Origin: Rhodoferax koreense
Lineage (GTDB): Bacteria > Pseudomonadota > Gammaproteobacteria > Burkholderiales > Burkholderiaceae_C
Length of the DNA stretch: 64,000 bases
Direction: 5' to 3'
Assembly (NCBI RefSeq): GCF_001955695.1
Contig: NZ_CP019236.1
Coordinates: 4,464,001-4,528,000, forward strand
Below, piece after piece: positions 27,474-36,186 of the stretch. How positions within the stretch are numbered: position 1 is the first letter of the stretch; every line of letters begins with the position of its first letter. Under the pieces are notes generated by a model that saw only the letters and a list, made by a program, of their open reading frames with translations, searched no databases and was not told the origin of the DNA. Position numbers and translations under genes: made by a program.

Positions 27474-27498
27474 GGGCTCGCTTCGGCGGGCCCTTTTT
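27474..27498 (+). terminator. Rho-independent terminator after rplY
   Basis: GGGCTCGC-TTCG-GCGGGCCC followed by TTTTT: an 8-bp stem capped by a stable UUCG tetraloop with a U-tract, 40 bp after rplY and before pth. Confidence 0.92.
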
Positions 27499-27549
27499 CA
27501 TGGGTTCTGCAGGCAAACACCCGCATCGCCGAGACCGGATAATCAAGCC

Positions 27550-28176
27550 ATGATCAAACTGTTTGTCGGCCTGGGCAATCCCGGGCCCGAATACGAGGCC
27601 ACGCGCCACAACGCCGGGTTCTGGTGGATCGACGCAGTGGCGCGCGAACTCAAGCTCAACCTGGTGCCGGAGAAGACGTACTTCGGCCTGGCCGCCCGCA
27701 CCACGGTGGCGGGCGAGACGCGCTGGCTGCTCGAGCCGCAGACCTTCATGAACCTGTCGGGCAAGTCGGTGGCGGCGCTGGCCCGGTTCTTCAAGATCCA
27801 GCCGTCCGAAATCCTGGTGGCGCACGATGAGCTCGACATCGTGCCGGGCCAGGCCAAGCTGAAATTCGGCGGCAGCCACGCCGGGCACAACGGCCTGCGG
27901 GACATCCATGCGCAACTGGGCACCGGCGACTACTGGCGGCTGCGCATCGGCATCGGCCATCCGGGCGTGAAAGACCAGGTGCTGCACTGGGTGCTGAAGA
28001 AACCGTCCAAGGAACACCTGGCTGCGATCGAGGAAAGCATGGACCGCACCATCAAGGCCCTGCCCGAGCTGATGGCGGGCGACATGGAAAAGGCCACCAT
28101 GCTGATCCACACCACCAAGCCGCCCCGTCCGAAGCCGCCCAAGCCGCCCGCGGCGGCCGAAACTGCGCCGTCCTAG
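27550..28176 (+). CDS. pth: Peptidyl-tRNA hydrolase
   Basis: Recycles tRNA from dropped-off peptidyl-tRNAs. The 208-residue product starts [21 protein letters not shown] with catalytic His20. It has [12 protein letters not shown], the AHDELDI segment with the conserved Asp, and [13 protein letters not shown] basic, proline-rich tail ([11 protein letters not shown]) extends past the normal C-terminus and is likely disordered. The start is set at the conserved N-terminus, 52 bp after the rplY terminator. Its stop overlaps the convergent ferredoxin stop by 4 bp. Confidence 0.97.
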   Translation: MIKLFVGLGNPGPEYEATRHNAGFWWIDAVARELKLNLVPEKTYFGLAARTTVAGETRWLLEPQTFMNLSGKSVAALARFFKIQPSEILVAHDELDIVPGQAKLKFGGSHAGHNGLRDIHAQLGTGDYWRLRIGIGHPGVKDQVLHWVLKKPSKEHLAAIEESMDRTIKALPELMAGDMEKATMLIHTTKPPRPKPPKPPAAAETAPS

Positions 28177-28469
28177 TCTTCCTTGCCGACGGGCGGCGCT
28201 TCAGACGCCGTCCCGGACTTGATTTCCGACTGCAGGCGACGGTATTTCTGCCACAGCGTCTCCTTGTCCTCGACAAAATCGGGGTTCACCGGGATGCAGG
28301 AGACCGGGCAGACCTGCACGCACTGCGGCTCGTCGAAGTGGCCCACACATTCGGTGCACTTGTGCGGGTCGATCTCGTAGATCTGCTGGCCGAGGTAGAT
28401 CGCATCGTTCGGGCACTCGGGCTCGCACACGTCGCAGTTGATGCACTCGTCGGTGATGATCAGCGCCAT
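28173..28469 (-). CDS. YfhL-type 2[4Fe-4S] ferredoxin
   Basis: Small electron carrier. The 98-residue product begins [20 protein letters not shown] with cluster cysteines C9, C12, C15 and C19. A second set is C38, C41, C50, C54, with the eight-residue C41-C50 spacer typical of the Alvin/YfhL group, plus C58. A charged tail follows. The start was chosen at the conserved MALII. The frame extends 22 codons upstream but that part carries unrelated cysteines and lacks conservation. The physiological partner is not indicated by the neighbours. Confidence 0.93.
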   Translation of the reverse strand: MALIITDECINCDVCEPECPNDAIYLGQQIYEIDPHKCTECVGHFDEPQCVQVCPVSCIPVNPDFVEDKETLWQKYRRLQSEIKSGTASEAPPVGKED

Positions 28470-28647
28470 GCCGGGCTCCTCAACAGGCCAGGAACACGCC
28501 ACGCGGCAACCATCGGAAAAACAGGCTTCATACACCGATTATCGGGCCTGCGCGCCATCCCTGACGCCAGGGCGGATAAGCCACCTGCGGCAGGCTGAGG
28601 CACACTCTGCCGAACCGCCCTTCCCTACCGCGCACCACGCCACCGCC

Positions 28648-30051
28648 ATGTCCGATCTGCACGACCTGCCTGCCCACACCCTGCTCGCCGCCTACCGCCA
28701 GCGCAGCCTTTCACCGGTGGAGGTCACGCAGGCCGTGCTCGACCGCATCGCGCGCTGGGAACCCCATCTGCGGGCAACCTACCTGCTGCGGCCGGACGCG
28801 GCATTGGCGCAGGCACGGGCCTCGGAAACCCGTTGGTTGCGCGGCGCCCCGTGCGGCCCGCTGGACGGCGTGCCGACCACCATCAAGGACAACATCGCCA
28901 CCCAGGGCGACCCGCTGCCACTGGGCACGGCCGCCACCAGCCTGGCGCCTGCGGCCGCCCACGCACCGCCGGCCGCCCGCCTGCTGGAGGCGGGCGCCGT
29001 ACTCGTCAGCAAGACCACGATGCCCGACTACGGCATGTTGTCCTCCGGGCTTTCCACCTTCCACGCATTGGCGCGCAACCCCTGGGACCTGCGCAAGACG
29101 CCAGGCGGCTCGAGCGCCGGCGCCGGGGCGGCGGCCGCAGCGGGTTACGGGCCGCTGCACATCGGCACCGACATCGGCGGCTCCATCCGGCTGCCTGCCG
29201 GCTGGTGCGGCGTGTTCGGCCTGAAGCCGAGCCTGGGCCGCGTCCCCATCGACCCACCGTACACCGGCCGCGCCGCCGGCCCGATGACCCGCAGCGTGGC
29301 CGACGCGGCGCTGATGATGCAGGTGCTGTCGAAGCCGGACGAGCGCGACTGCATGAGTCTGCCCTTCGAGGCCATCCGCTGGCAGGACTTCGACGGCGGC
29401 GTGGAGAAACTCAAGGGCTTGCGCATCGGCCTGCTGCTCGACGCGGGCTGCGGGCTGTCGGTGGAACCGGAAGTGCGCGCCGCCATCGAGGCCGCGGCCG
29501 GCCTGATGGAGCAGGCCGGCGCCATCGTCGTGCCGATGCAGCCCTTCATGACGCAGGCCATGCTCGACGGCATGGACCACGCCTGGCGCATGCGCTCCCA
29601 TGTCGACCTGGCGGCGCTCGCGCCCGAGAAACGCGAGGCCGTGCTGCCCTACATCCGGGCCTGGGCCGACAGCGTGGCGCATTTCAGCGGGCCACAAACC
29701 TTCGCCGCCTACCACCAGTTCCACGCGACGCGGGTTGCGACGGTGAAGGCCTGCGCAGCCTTCGACTACGTGGTCTCGCCGGTGTCGTCCATGCCGGCCT
29801 TCGACGCGGAACTGCCCTCGCCCACCAACGACCCGCTGCGCGCCATGGCCCACATCGGCTTCACCGTGCCTTTCAACATGTCCGAGCAGCCGGCGGCCTC
29901 GATCAACTGCGGTTACACCGCCCGCGGCCTGCCGATCGGCCTGCAGATCGCGGGCCAGCGCTTCGACGACCTGGGCGTGCTGCAGGTCGCACGCGCCTTC
30001 GAGCTGATGCGTGCGCCGCAGCGGCCGTGGCCCGAGCCGCCCGGCGCGTAG
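28648..30051 (+). CDS. Amidase-signature family hydrolase
   Basis: Amide-bond hydrolase of the GatA/FAAH superfamily with a Ser-cisSer-Lys triad. The 467-residue product shows Lys80 in PTTIKDN, Ser155 in TPGGSSAGAG and Ser179 in GTDIGGSIRLPA, so the triad is complete. It is not GatA: no GatB/C neighbours are present and the sequence diverges after the signature. Context is an accessory cluster with a racemase-fold protein, an amidohydrolase and a TRAP transporter, suggesting degradation of an amide- or ring-nitrogen compound. The substrate is unknown. The start MSDLHDLPAH is the first Met that fits the family N-terminus. Confidence 0.9.
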   Translation: MSDLHDLPAHTLLAAYRQRSLSPVEVTQAVLDRIARWEPHLRATYLLRPDAALAQARASETRWLRGAPCGPLDGVPTTIKDNIATQGDPLPLGTAATSLAPAAAHAPPAARLLEAGAVLVSKTTMPDYGMLSSGLSTFHALARNPWDLRKTPGGSSAGAGAAAAAGYGPLHIGTDIGGSIRLPAGWCGVFGLKPSLGRVPIDPPYTGRAAGPMTRSVADAALMMQVLSKPDERDCMSLPFEAIRWQDFDGGVEKLKGLRIGLLLDAGCGLSVEPEVRAAIEAAAGLMEQAGAIVVPMQPFMTQAMLDGMDHAWRMRSHVDLAALAPEKREAVLPYIRAWADSVAHFSGPQTFAAYHQFHATRVATVKACAAFDYVVSPVSSMPAFDAELPSPTNDPLRAMAHIGFTVPFNMSEQPAASINCGYTARGLPIGLQIAGQRFDDLGVLQVARAFELMRAPQRPWPEPPGA

Positions 30052-30055
30052 GCAC

Positions 30056-30796
30056 CTAACGCCCGAACTGCGCCGCCAGCGCTTCGCTCACGCCGCTCAT
30101 CTCGCGCGGCGGCAGGCGCGCGTAGCTGCCGGCGCGCGGCTTGATCGGCCGCATCGAAGTCAGCAATTCGGCCTGGCGCACGGCGCAGCTCACGCCGTCG
30201 AGCACCGGCACGTCGATATGCGGCTGCAACCTGGCCGGCACGCCGGCCATCACGGCGCCCGTCAGCACCACCACCTCGGCATGGTCCTGCGCCACGAGCT
30301 GGTTGGCCGCGGCCACGGCCAGCGCATCGGCCTCGCTCTGGTCGCCGGCCGCATACGGGGCATTGCTTTCCACCACGCGCCAGCCGGCCACCCGGTGCTG
30401 CAGGCCGTAGCTGCGCACCAGTTCCTGGTAGATCGGCAGGACGCGCGCGCCGAACACCACCACGCCGATCTGGCCGCCGAGCATGCAGGCGGTGAGCAAC
30501 GCGGCCTCGGTGATGCCTACCACCGGCACGTCCAGCATCTCGCGCGCAGCGCGCAGGGCCACGTCATAGGACACCGCGATAACCACGGCATCGGCCTCCC
30601 CCGCATGTTGCGCCAGCAGGTCGACGGTGGCGTGCTCGGCCACGGCGAGTTCGGTGCGGGTACCGATCACGTGCGCACCGAACGTGCCGTTCATCGCCGC
30701 GATCTCGGTGCCCGGGCTGGCCACGGCCCTCGCGGCATCGGCGACCTTGGCGGTCACATAGGCCGACGTATTGGAATTGACGATCAACAAACGCAT
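30056..30796 (-). CDS. Asp/Glu/hydantoin racemase-fold protein lacking the catalytic cysteines
   Basis: A 246-residue member of the Asp/Glu/hydantoin racemase superfamily (MRLLIVNSNTS start; PVVGITEAAL; VPVLDGVSCAV). Hydantoin and allantoin racemases use two cysteines, near residues 76 and 181, in contexts like IACFSDPG and LGCAGMA. Here those positions read IAVSYDVA (V75, S76) and LTGAVMA (G180). The only Cys residues are elsewhere (C104, C204). A two-base racemisation by the usual thiols is therefore unlikely; decarboxylation, isomerisation or binding are alternatives. The start follows GGAAAGGG at good distance. It ends 4 bp from the convergent amidase stop and diverges from the amidohydrolase. 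Confidence 0.82.
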   Translation of the reverse strand: MRLLIVNSNTSAYVTAKVADAARAVASPGTEIAAMNGTFGAHVIGTRTELAVAEHATVDLLAQHAGEADAVVIAVSYDVALRAAREMLDVPVVGITEAALLTACMLGGQIGVVVFGARVLPIYQELVRSYGLQHRVAGWRVVESNAPYAAGDQSEADALAVAAANQLVAQDHAEVVVLTGAVMAGVPARLQPHIDVPVLDGVSCAVRQAELLTSMRPIKPRAGSYARLPPREMSGVSEALAAQFGR

Positions 30797-30999
30797 GGAA
30801 ACCCTTTCCCAGCAGCTCGAATCATTGCGCACCAAATCGATAAGTCGCTCACCATTACCGTGCGCAATTTCATTCAAATGCACCATATAAATGCATTCAA
30901 GCCATTGATTTAAAAGAAAATTTTCTTTGACAGATTGAATACCATCTTATTACATTTGGATCACACACAGATCGACAAATTGCAGCCATTGCTGAATCC
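30797..30999. promoter_or_regulatory. AT-rich divergent control region of the amide-catabolism cluster
   Basis: This 203-bp gap is strikingly AT-rich compared with its surroundings. It separates the racemase-like gene (minus) from the amidohydrolase-TRAP genes (plus). On the minus strand TTAAAT and TTATAT lie 17 bp apart, a candidate promoter for the racemase-like gene. Several TTGAAT/ATTCAA words and a short inverted repeat ATGCA...TGCAT also occur. No local regulator gene is present, so the regulator must be encoded elsewhere. Confidence 0.5.
30913..30956 (+). promoter_or_regulatory. Consensus -35 promoter overlapped by a 16-bp palindrome, for the amidohydrolase-TRAP operon
   Basis: AAAGAAAATTTTCTTT (30913-30928) is a perfect palindrome. 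Its last two bases are the first two of TTGACA (30927-30932), a perfect -35. TACATT (4/6) follows after 18 bp as -10. A repressor bound to the palindrome would block the -35. The ATG of the amidohydrolase is about 40 bp downstream. Confidence 0.6.
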
Positions 31000-32532
31000 A
31001 TGAGCACCGCCACGCCCTCCCTCTCCCCTATCGTCATCCAGAATGCCCATGTGCTGGCGATGGACGACACACGCCATGAATGGCCGGTGGCCGACATCGT
31101 GATCCAGGACGGCATCATCGCCGCCCTGGGTCCGGGCGCGGCCGCACCATGGCTGGCGCGCGCAGCCCGCGTGATCGACGGCCGCGGCCTGCTGGCGATG
31201 CCGGGCTTGGTCAACGCGCATTTCCATTCCCCTGGCAACTTCATGAAGGGCTGCCTGGAGGGCATGCCGCTGGAGCTCTTCATGCTGTACGAGGTGCCGC
31301 CCCTGGCCGGCGATTCGGCCAAGGGCGGACTGGCCGCGCAGGCCGATCGGTTCACCTATGTGCGCACGCTGCTCGGCGCGGTGGAAATGCTGCGCCGGGG
31401 CATCACCACCGTGCACGACGACGCCTACCACGTGCCCATCGTCACGCATACAGGCCTTGACGCCATGCTGCAGGCCTACGCCGACGCGGGCATCCGTGCC
31501 ACGGTGGCCATCGACCAGCCCAACATCGTCGAATATGACAAGTACCCGTTCCTGCGCGACTTGCTGCCGCCCGGCGAGCGCGCCCACATGGACGCCGCGC
31601 CCCTGCAGAGCGAAGCGGAACTGCTCGCTGCCTACCACCACCTGATCACGCACTGGCACGGCGCGGCCGGTGGGCGGCTGCGGGCGGCCGTGTCCTGCTC
31701 GGCGCCGCAGCGCGTCACGCCGAGCTACTTCCGCGCGCTGTCGGCACTGTCGAAGCAGCACGACCTGCCGTTCAACATCCACATCCTCGAAACCCGGCTG
31801 CAGCGGGTGCTCGGGCAGGAGGTGTTCGGCGAATCGCTCGTCAAGTACGTGCATCGGCTCGGCCTGCTCGACGAACGCATGATGGTGATCCACGCCATCT
31901 GGGTCGACGACGAAGACATCGCGCTGCTCGCCGCCTCGGGCTGCACGGTGGCCCACAACCCGGTGTGCAACCTGCGCCTGGGCAGCGGCATCATGCCCTG
32001 GCGCAAGCTCAGCGACGCCGGTGTGCCGCTGTGCCTGGGCACGGACGAGATGAACACCGACGACACCACCAACCTCTGGGCCGTCACCAAGCTGGCCGGC
32101 ATGGTCCATTCGCTGGCCGACGCCGACTGCCGGCGCTGGCCGCAGGCCGAGGAGGTGCTGCACGCGGCGATCCGCGGCGGCGCGCGCGCGATCCGGCGCC
32201 ACGCCGACCTGGGCCAGCTCCAGCCCGGCTTCCGGGCCGACCTGGTCCTGCTCGACCTGGACACCCATGCGTTCACGCCGCTCAACGATCTGCGGCGGCA
32301 GCTCGTGTTCTGCGAAGACGGCAGCTCCGTGCGCTACACCATCGTGGATGGCCGGGTGGTCTTCGAGGACGGCCGCATCGCCGGCATCGACGAGAAGGCC
32401 CTGCGCGCCGAAGCGCGGGCGCTGCATGCCGCTTTCCAGGCGGTGGCCGCCCGCCAGTCGGGCGACGCCGAAAGGCTCGCGCCGTACTACCGCGCCATGC
32501 TGGAACGCGCCCAGGCCGTCGCACTGCGCTGA
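31000..32532 (+). CDS. Metal-dependent amidohydrolase (ATZ/TRZ, guanine/cytosine-deaminase-like)
   Basis: TIM-barrel hydrolase or deaminase of the amidohydrolase superfamily. The 510-residue product has metal ligands H74 and H76 in PGLVNAHFHSPGN, H261 in NIHILETR (with E264), H298 in VIHAIW and D349 in LGTDEMNTDDTTN. This is the mononuclear-metal set seen in TrzN/AtzA, guanine deaminase and methylthioadenosine deaminase. C-terminal residues 400-460 form the composite beta-sandwich (LGQLQPGFRADLVLLDLD). The substrate is probably an N-heterocycle or cyclic amide, by analogy and by context with an amidase and TRAP importer. It starts the operon after the palindrome promoter. Confidence 0.9.
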   Translation: MSTATPSLSPIVIQNAHVLAMDDTRHEWPVADIVIQDGIIAALGPGAAAPWLARAARVIDGRGLLAMPGLVNAHFHSPGNFMKGCLEGMPLELFMLYEVPPLAGDSAKGGLAAQADRFTYVRTLLGAVEMLRRGITTVHDDAYHVPIVTHTGLDAMLQAYADAGIRATVAIDQPNIVEYDKYPFLRDLLPPGERAHMDAAPLQSEAELLAAYHHLITHWHGAAGGRLRAAVSCSAPQRVTPSYFRALSALSKQHDLPFNIHILETRLQRVLGQEVFGESLVKYVHRLGLLDERMMVIHAIWVDDEDIALLAASGCTVAHNPVCNLRLGSGIMPWRKLSDAGVPLCLGTDEMNTDDTTNLWAVTKLAGMVHSLADADCRRWPQAEEVLHAAIRGGARAIRRHADLGQLQPGFRADLVLLDLDTHAFTPLNDLRRQLVFCEDGSSVRYTIVDGRVVFEDGRIAGIDEKALRAEARALHAAFQAVAARQSGDAERLAPYYRAMLERAQAVALR

Positions 32533-32636
32533 GCCGGCAGGTGACCACTTGGAACAGTTCGTGCTTTGAAAGCCTGTGCAGCGGTCCAGTCGGATGCGCA
32601 ACCAGCCTCCCGCTTCAACCTCAACCGGAGATTTCC

Positions 32637-33710
32637 ATGCCCTCTCGTCCCGCCAACTCCTTTCTGCGCAGCGTCGGCGCGGCCCTTGCACTGGCCATCG
32701 CCGGGTTCAGTCCGCAAAGCCACGCGGCAGACCCCACGACGATGCGCATCGCCGGCAATTTTTCGTCGAATACCAAACACGTGGACGAGATCGAGAAGCC
32801 CTTCTTCATCGCCCTGCCCAAGCTGATGGGCGCGCCGATCACCATCAACTACAACCCGATGGACGTGGTCAACGTGCAGGCCGCCGACGCGCTGCGCCTG
32901 CTGCGCTCGGGCACCTTCGACGTGATGAGCGTGCAGATCGGCATGGCTTCGCGCGACGACCCGTTCTTCGAGGGCGTGGACCTGATCGGCGTCTCCACCA
33001 ACATGAAGGACCTGCGCAAGGCCGTGGACGCGTACCGCGAGGTGTTCGACCAGCGGCTGCAGAAGCGTTTCAACGCCAAGGTGCTCACGCTGTGGCCGTT
33101 CGGCCCGCAGGTCTTCTATTGCAACAAGCCGATCAAGACCATCGACGACGTCAAGGGCATGAAGATCCGCAGCTTCACGCCGTCCATGGCCGAGCTCATC
33201 AAGACACTGGGCGCCACGCCCGTCACGCTGCAATTCTCCGAGGTGTATCCGGCACTGCAGCGCGGCGTGGCCGACTGCGGCGTGACCTCGCCGACCTCGG
33301 GCAACTCGGGCAAGTGGCCCGAGGTCACGACCCACTTCCTGCCGCTGTCGGTCTCCGGCTCGGTCCAGGGCCACTTCATGAACCTGGACTACTGGAACAA
33401 GTTCTCGCCCGATGCGCAGAAGAAGCTGCTTGCCGGCTTCAAGCAGATGGAAGACCGCATGTGGGACCTGGCCGATACGTCCAACGACGACGCAATGAAC
33501 TGCAACGTCGGCGCGGAGCCCTGCACCAAGGGTACGAAGTTCAAGATGACGATGGTGCCGGTGACCCCGGCCGATGCCGCCAAGGTGAAGGCCGCGGTGA
33601 CGAGTTCCGTGCTGCCGTTGTGGAAGGCCTCGTGCAACAAGGTCGATCCGAAATGCACCGAGGTCTGGAACGCCACGGTGGGCAAGGCCCGCGGTTTCGA
33701 CATCAAGTGA
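32637..33710 (+). CDS. TRAP transporter solute-binding protein (DctP family)
   Basis: Periplasmic binding subunit of a tripartite ATP-independent periplasmic transporter, which uses a sodium gradient. The 357-residue product has a signal peptide ending SHA-ADP and a DctP domain. Typical features are the KGMKIRSFTPSMAELIKTLGATPVTL segment with the carboxylate-binding Arg, and the following EVYPALQRGVADCGVTS. Cysteines near NCNVGAEPC and the C-terminus (SCNKVDPKC) may form disulfides. GGAG precedes the ATG. The two membrane subunits follow directly, so this is a complete TRAP system. It likely imports the compound processed by the adjoining amidohydrolase. Confidence 0.93.
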   Translation: MPSRPANSFLRSVGAALALAIAGFSPQSHAADPTTMRIAGNFSSNTKHVDEIEKPFFIALPKLMGAPITINYNPMDVVNVQAADALRLLRSGTFDVMSVQIGMASRDDPFFEGVDLIGVSTNMKDLRKAVDAYREVFDQRLQKRFNAKVLTLWPFGPQVFYCNKPIKTIDDVKGMKIRSFTPSMAELIKTLGATPVTLQFSEVYPALQRGVADCGVTSPTSGNSGKWPEVTTHFLPLSVSGSVQGHFMNLDYWNKFSPDAQKKLLAGFKQMEDRMWDLADTSNDDAMNCNVGAEPCTKGTKFKMTMVPVTPADAAKVKAAVTSSVLPLWKASCNKVDPKCTEVWNATVGKARGFDIK

Positions 33711-33728
33711 TCCCAGAGAGGCCCCGCC

Positions 33729-34322
33729 ATGAATCCCAACCCGATCAGCCGCGTGGTCGAGCCCGTGGCGCGCGTCGCTGCCGTGCTGTGCGGCTATCTC
33801 GTGCTGCTGCTGTCGTTCGCCATCACCATTGAAATCATCGGCCGCAAGCTGTTCGGGTTCACGCTGCAGGGCACCGATGACTTCGGCGGCTATGTGCTGG
33901 CCATCATCGCCGTCATCGGCGCGTCCTACACCATGGCCATGCGCGGCCACACACGCGTCGACGTGTTCCTGGTGCGCATGTCGCCGATGTGGCAACGCAT
34001 CCTCAATACCGTGGCCATGGTCGGCATGGCCGTGTTCACGTGTTTCGCCGCCTGGCGCGGCAGCACCGTGCTGATGGAATCGATCGAATTCCAGAGCACC
34101 GCCAGCAATCCGCTGCAGACACCGCTGTGGCAGCCCCAAGGCATCTGGCTGCTCGGGCTGGCGCTGTTCGCATTGATCGCCCTGGCCTATGCCGTGCACG
34201 CCGTGATCCTGCTGGTGAGCGGCGCGCCGGAACTCAACCGCTTCTACGGCCCGGCCAGCGCGCAGGACGAACTCGAAGCCGAACTCGCCGCCCGCGCCGA
34301 GCGCGAAGGAGAACGCGCATGA
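33729..34322 (+). CDS. TRAP transporter small membrane subunit (DctQ family)
   Basis: A 197-residue, four-helix inner-membrane subunit that partners the large permease. It has the family pattern (ITIEIIGRKLFGFTLQGTDDFGGYVLAIIAVIG) and hydrophobic segments near residues 20-40, 55-72, 92-110 and 140-165. A charged cytoplasmic tail (EELAAR-type) closes it. It lies 18 bp after the binding-protein gene. Its stop overlaps the large-subunit start in an ATGA junction, so the two are probably made together. Confidence 0.93.
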   Translation: MNPNPISRVVEPVARVAAVLCGYLVLLLSFAITIEIIGRKLFGFTLQGTDDFGGYVLAIIAVIGASYTMAMRGHTRVDVFLVRMSPMWQRILNTVAMVGMAVFTCFAAWRGSTVLMESIEFQSTASNPLQTPLWQPQGIWLLGLALFALIALAYAVHAVILLVSGAPELNRFYGPASAQDELEAELAARAEREGERA

Positions 34323-35626
34323 TCAGCCTGACCTCGGCCCTCGTGGGCTTCGCGCTGCTGGTCGGCCTGATGGCGCTGGGCCTGCACGTGGCCTTCGTCA
34401 TGTTCGTGATCAGCATGCTGGGCGCCATGTTCTACCTCGGCACGCCGGCCGTGATGGAGTTCGGCACGCAGTACTGGGGCGCCACGAACAACTTCGTGCT
34501 GGTCGCCGTGCCGCTGTTCGTGCTGCTGGGTGAACTGCTGGTGCGCGGCGGTTTCACCGACCGCATGTACAAGTCGCTGTCCGACTGGTTGAACCCCCTG
34601 CCCGGGGGCCTGCTGCACACGAACATCGGCGCCTCGGCAATGTTCGCCGCGGTGTCGGGCTCGTCGGTGGCCACCGCCGCCACCATCGGCACGGTGGCGA
34701 TCCCGGCCTTCAAGGGCCAGAACTACGACCCTCGGCTGGTGCTGGGCACCATCGCCGCCGGCGCCACGCTGGGCATCCTGATTCCGCCGTCGATCAACAT
34801 GATCATCTACGGCGCGATGACCAACACCTCGGTCGGGCGCCTGTACGCGGCCGGCGTCATTCCGGGTCTGTTGCTCACCGGGCTGTTCATGGCCGTGGTC
34901 GTGCTCGCCTGCTGGTGGAAGCCTTCGCTGGCTGGCGCCGTGGCCGCACCAGCACCACTGGGCGTGCGCCTGCGCCGTCTGGTTCACCTGCTGCCGCCGA
35001 CGGCGCTGTTCGTGGTGGTCATGGGCAGCATCTACCTCGGCTGGGCCACGCCCACCGAATCGGCTGCGCTGGGCGTGGTGATGGCGCTGCTGCTGTGCAT
35101 CGCCTACGGCAAGTTCTCGATGAAGATGCTGCACGAGAGCTTCGTCACCACCGCCACGGTGACGGCCATGATCATGCTGATCACCGCCGCGGCCTTCTAC
35201 CTCAACTTCGTGCTCGGCCTGATGGGTGTGCCCCAGGCGCTGGCCGCGCTGGCGAGCAACTTCGCCTCGTCGCCGCTGATGCTGCTGTTCGTGCTCACGG
35301 TGTTCTACCTGATCCTGGGCTGCTTCCTGGACGCACTGGCCATGGTCATCGGCACCATCCCCATCGTGTTCCCGCTCATCACGGCGTTGAAGATCGACCC
35401 GGTCTGGTTCGGCATCTACCTCGTGGTGATGGCCGAGCTCGCGCTGATCACGCCGCCGGTGGGCATGAACCTGTATGTGGTACAGGGCATCCGCAAGGAG
35501 GGGCTGATCACCGACGTGATCGTCGGCACCCTGCCCTTCCTGGTGATGATGCTGCTGCTCGTGGTGCTGCTGGTGGCCTTTCCCGGGCTCGCGCTGTGGT
35601 TGCCGGAGGCCTCCTTCGGCAAGTAA
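34319..35626 (+). CDS. TRAP transporter large membrane subunit (DctM family)
   Basis: The 435-residue, roughly 12-helix translocation subunit of the TRAP system. Diagnostic stretches include LLGELLVRGGFTDRMYKSL, SGSSVATAATIGTVAIP, GTIAAGATLGILIPPSINMIIYG and the C-terminal ELALITPPVGMNLYVVQG. Length and helix pattern are complete. The start is fixed by the ATGA overlap with the small subunit. It is the last gene of the amidohydrolase-TRAP operon; pncC follows 42 bp later but is a housekeeping gene. Confidence 0.95.
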   Translation: MISLTSALVGFALLVGLMALGLHVAFVMFVISMLGAMFYLGTPAVMEFGTQYWGATNNFVLVAVPLFVLLGELLVRGGFTDRMYKSLSDWLNPLPGGLLHTNIGASAMFAAVSGSSVATAATIGTVAIPAFKGQNYDPRLVLGTIAAGATLGILIPPSINMIIYGAMTNTSVGRLYAAGVIPGLLLTGLFMAVVVLACWWKPSLAGAVAAPAPLGVRLRRLVHLLPPTALFVVVMGSIYLGWATPTESAALGVVMALLLCIAYGKFSMKMLHESFVTTATVTAMIMLITAAAFYLNFVLGLMGVPQALAALASNFASSPLMLLFVLTVFYLILGCFLDALAMVIGTIPIVFPLITALKIDPVWFGIYLVVMAELALITPPVGMNLYVVQGIRKEGLITDVIVGTLPFLVMMLLLVVLLVAFPGLALWLPEASFGK

Positions 35627-35668
35627 GTCTGCCTGGCGGCGACAATGCGGCCGAATGAAGGAGTCGCC

Positions 35669-36181
35669 ATGTCCCAGCCCCCTGCGTTGCCGGCGCTGAA
35701 CGTGCTTGCCGAGCGTGTCGGCGCCCTGTTGCGCCGCCGCGGCGAGACCGTGGCCGTCGCCGAATCCTCCACCGGTGGCCTGGTTTCGGCGGCGCTGCTC
35801 GCGCTGCCGGGCGCCTCGGCCTATTTTGTGGGCGGCGCCGTGGTCTACACCCTGCAAGCGCGCAAAGCGCTGCTGGGCCTGACCGAGGCCGACCTCGCCG
35901 GCATGCGCCCGAGCACCGAAGCCTACGCCGCGCTGATCGCTCGCCAGGCATGCGGCAGCCACGGTGCCACCTGGGGCCTGGGCGAGAGCGGCGCGGCCGG
36001 CCCGACGGGCAACCGCTATGGCGACGCCGCGGGCCATGTGTGCCTGGCGGTGGCCGGCCGTGCCTCGGCCTGCCTCAGCGTCGAGACCGGCGACACGAAT
36101 CGCGCCGCGAACATGGATGTGTTCGCGCGGCACTTGCTGAACTTGTTTGAAGCGACGCTGCTGACGCAGCCTTCGACCTGA
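35669..36181 (+). CDS. pncC: Nicotinamide-nucleotide amidase (PncC/CinA C-terminal domain)
   Basis: Stand-alone CinA-domain enzyme that deamidates nicotinamide mononucleotide in pyridine nucleotide salvage. The 170-residue product has the family core AESSTGGLVSAALLALPGAS, YFVGGAVVYTLQARKALLG and GLGESGAAGPTGNRYGD. AAGGAG lies at correct spacing before the ATG, which settles the start over an in-frame ATG eight codons upstream. It ends 5 bp from the convergent phosphatase gene. Biochemical specificity in this species is inferred from the family. Confidence 0.9.
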   Translation: MSQPPALPALNVLAERVGALLRRRGETVAVAESSTGGLVSAALLALPGASAYFVGGAVVYTLQARKALLGLTEADLAGMRPSTEAYAALIARQACGSHGATWGLGESGAAGPTGNRYGDAAGHVCLAVAGRASACLSVETGDTNRAANMDVFARHLLNLFEATLLTQPST

Positions 36182-36186
36182 TCCCT

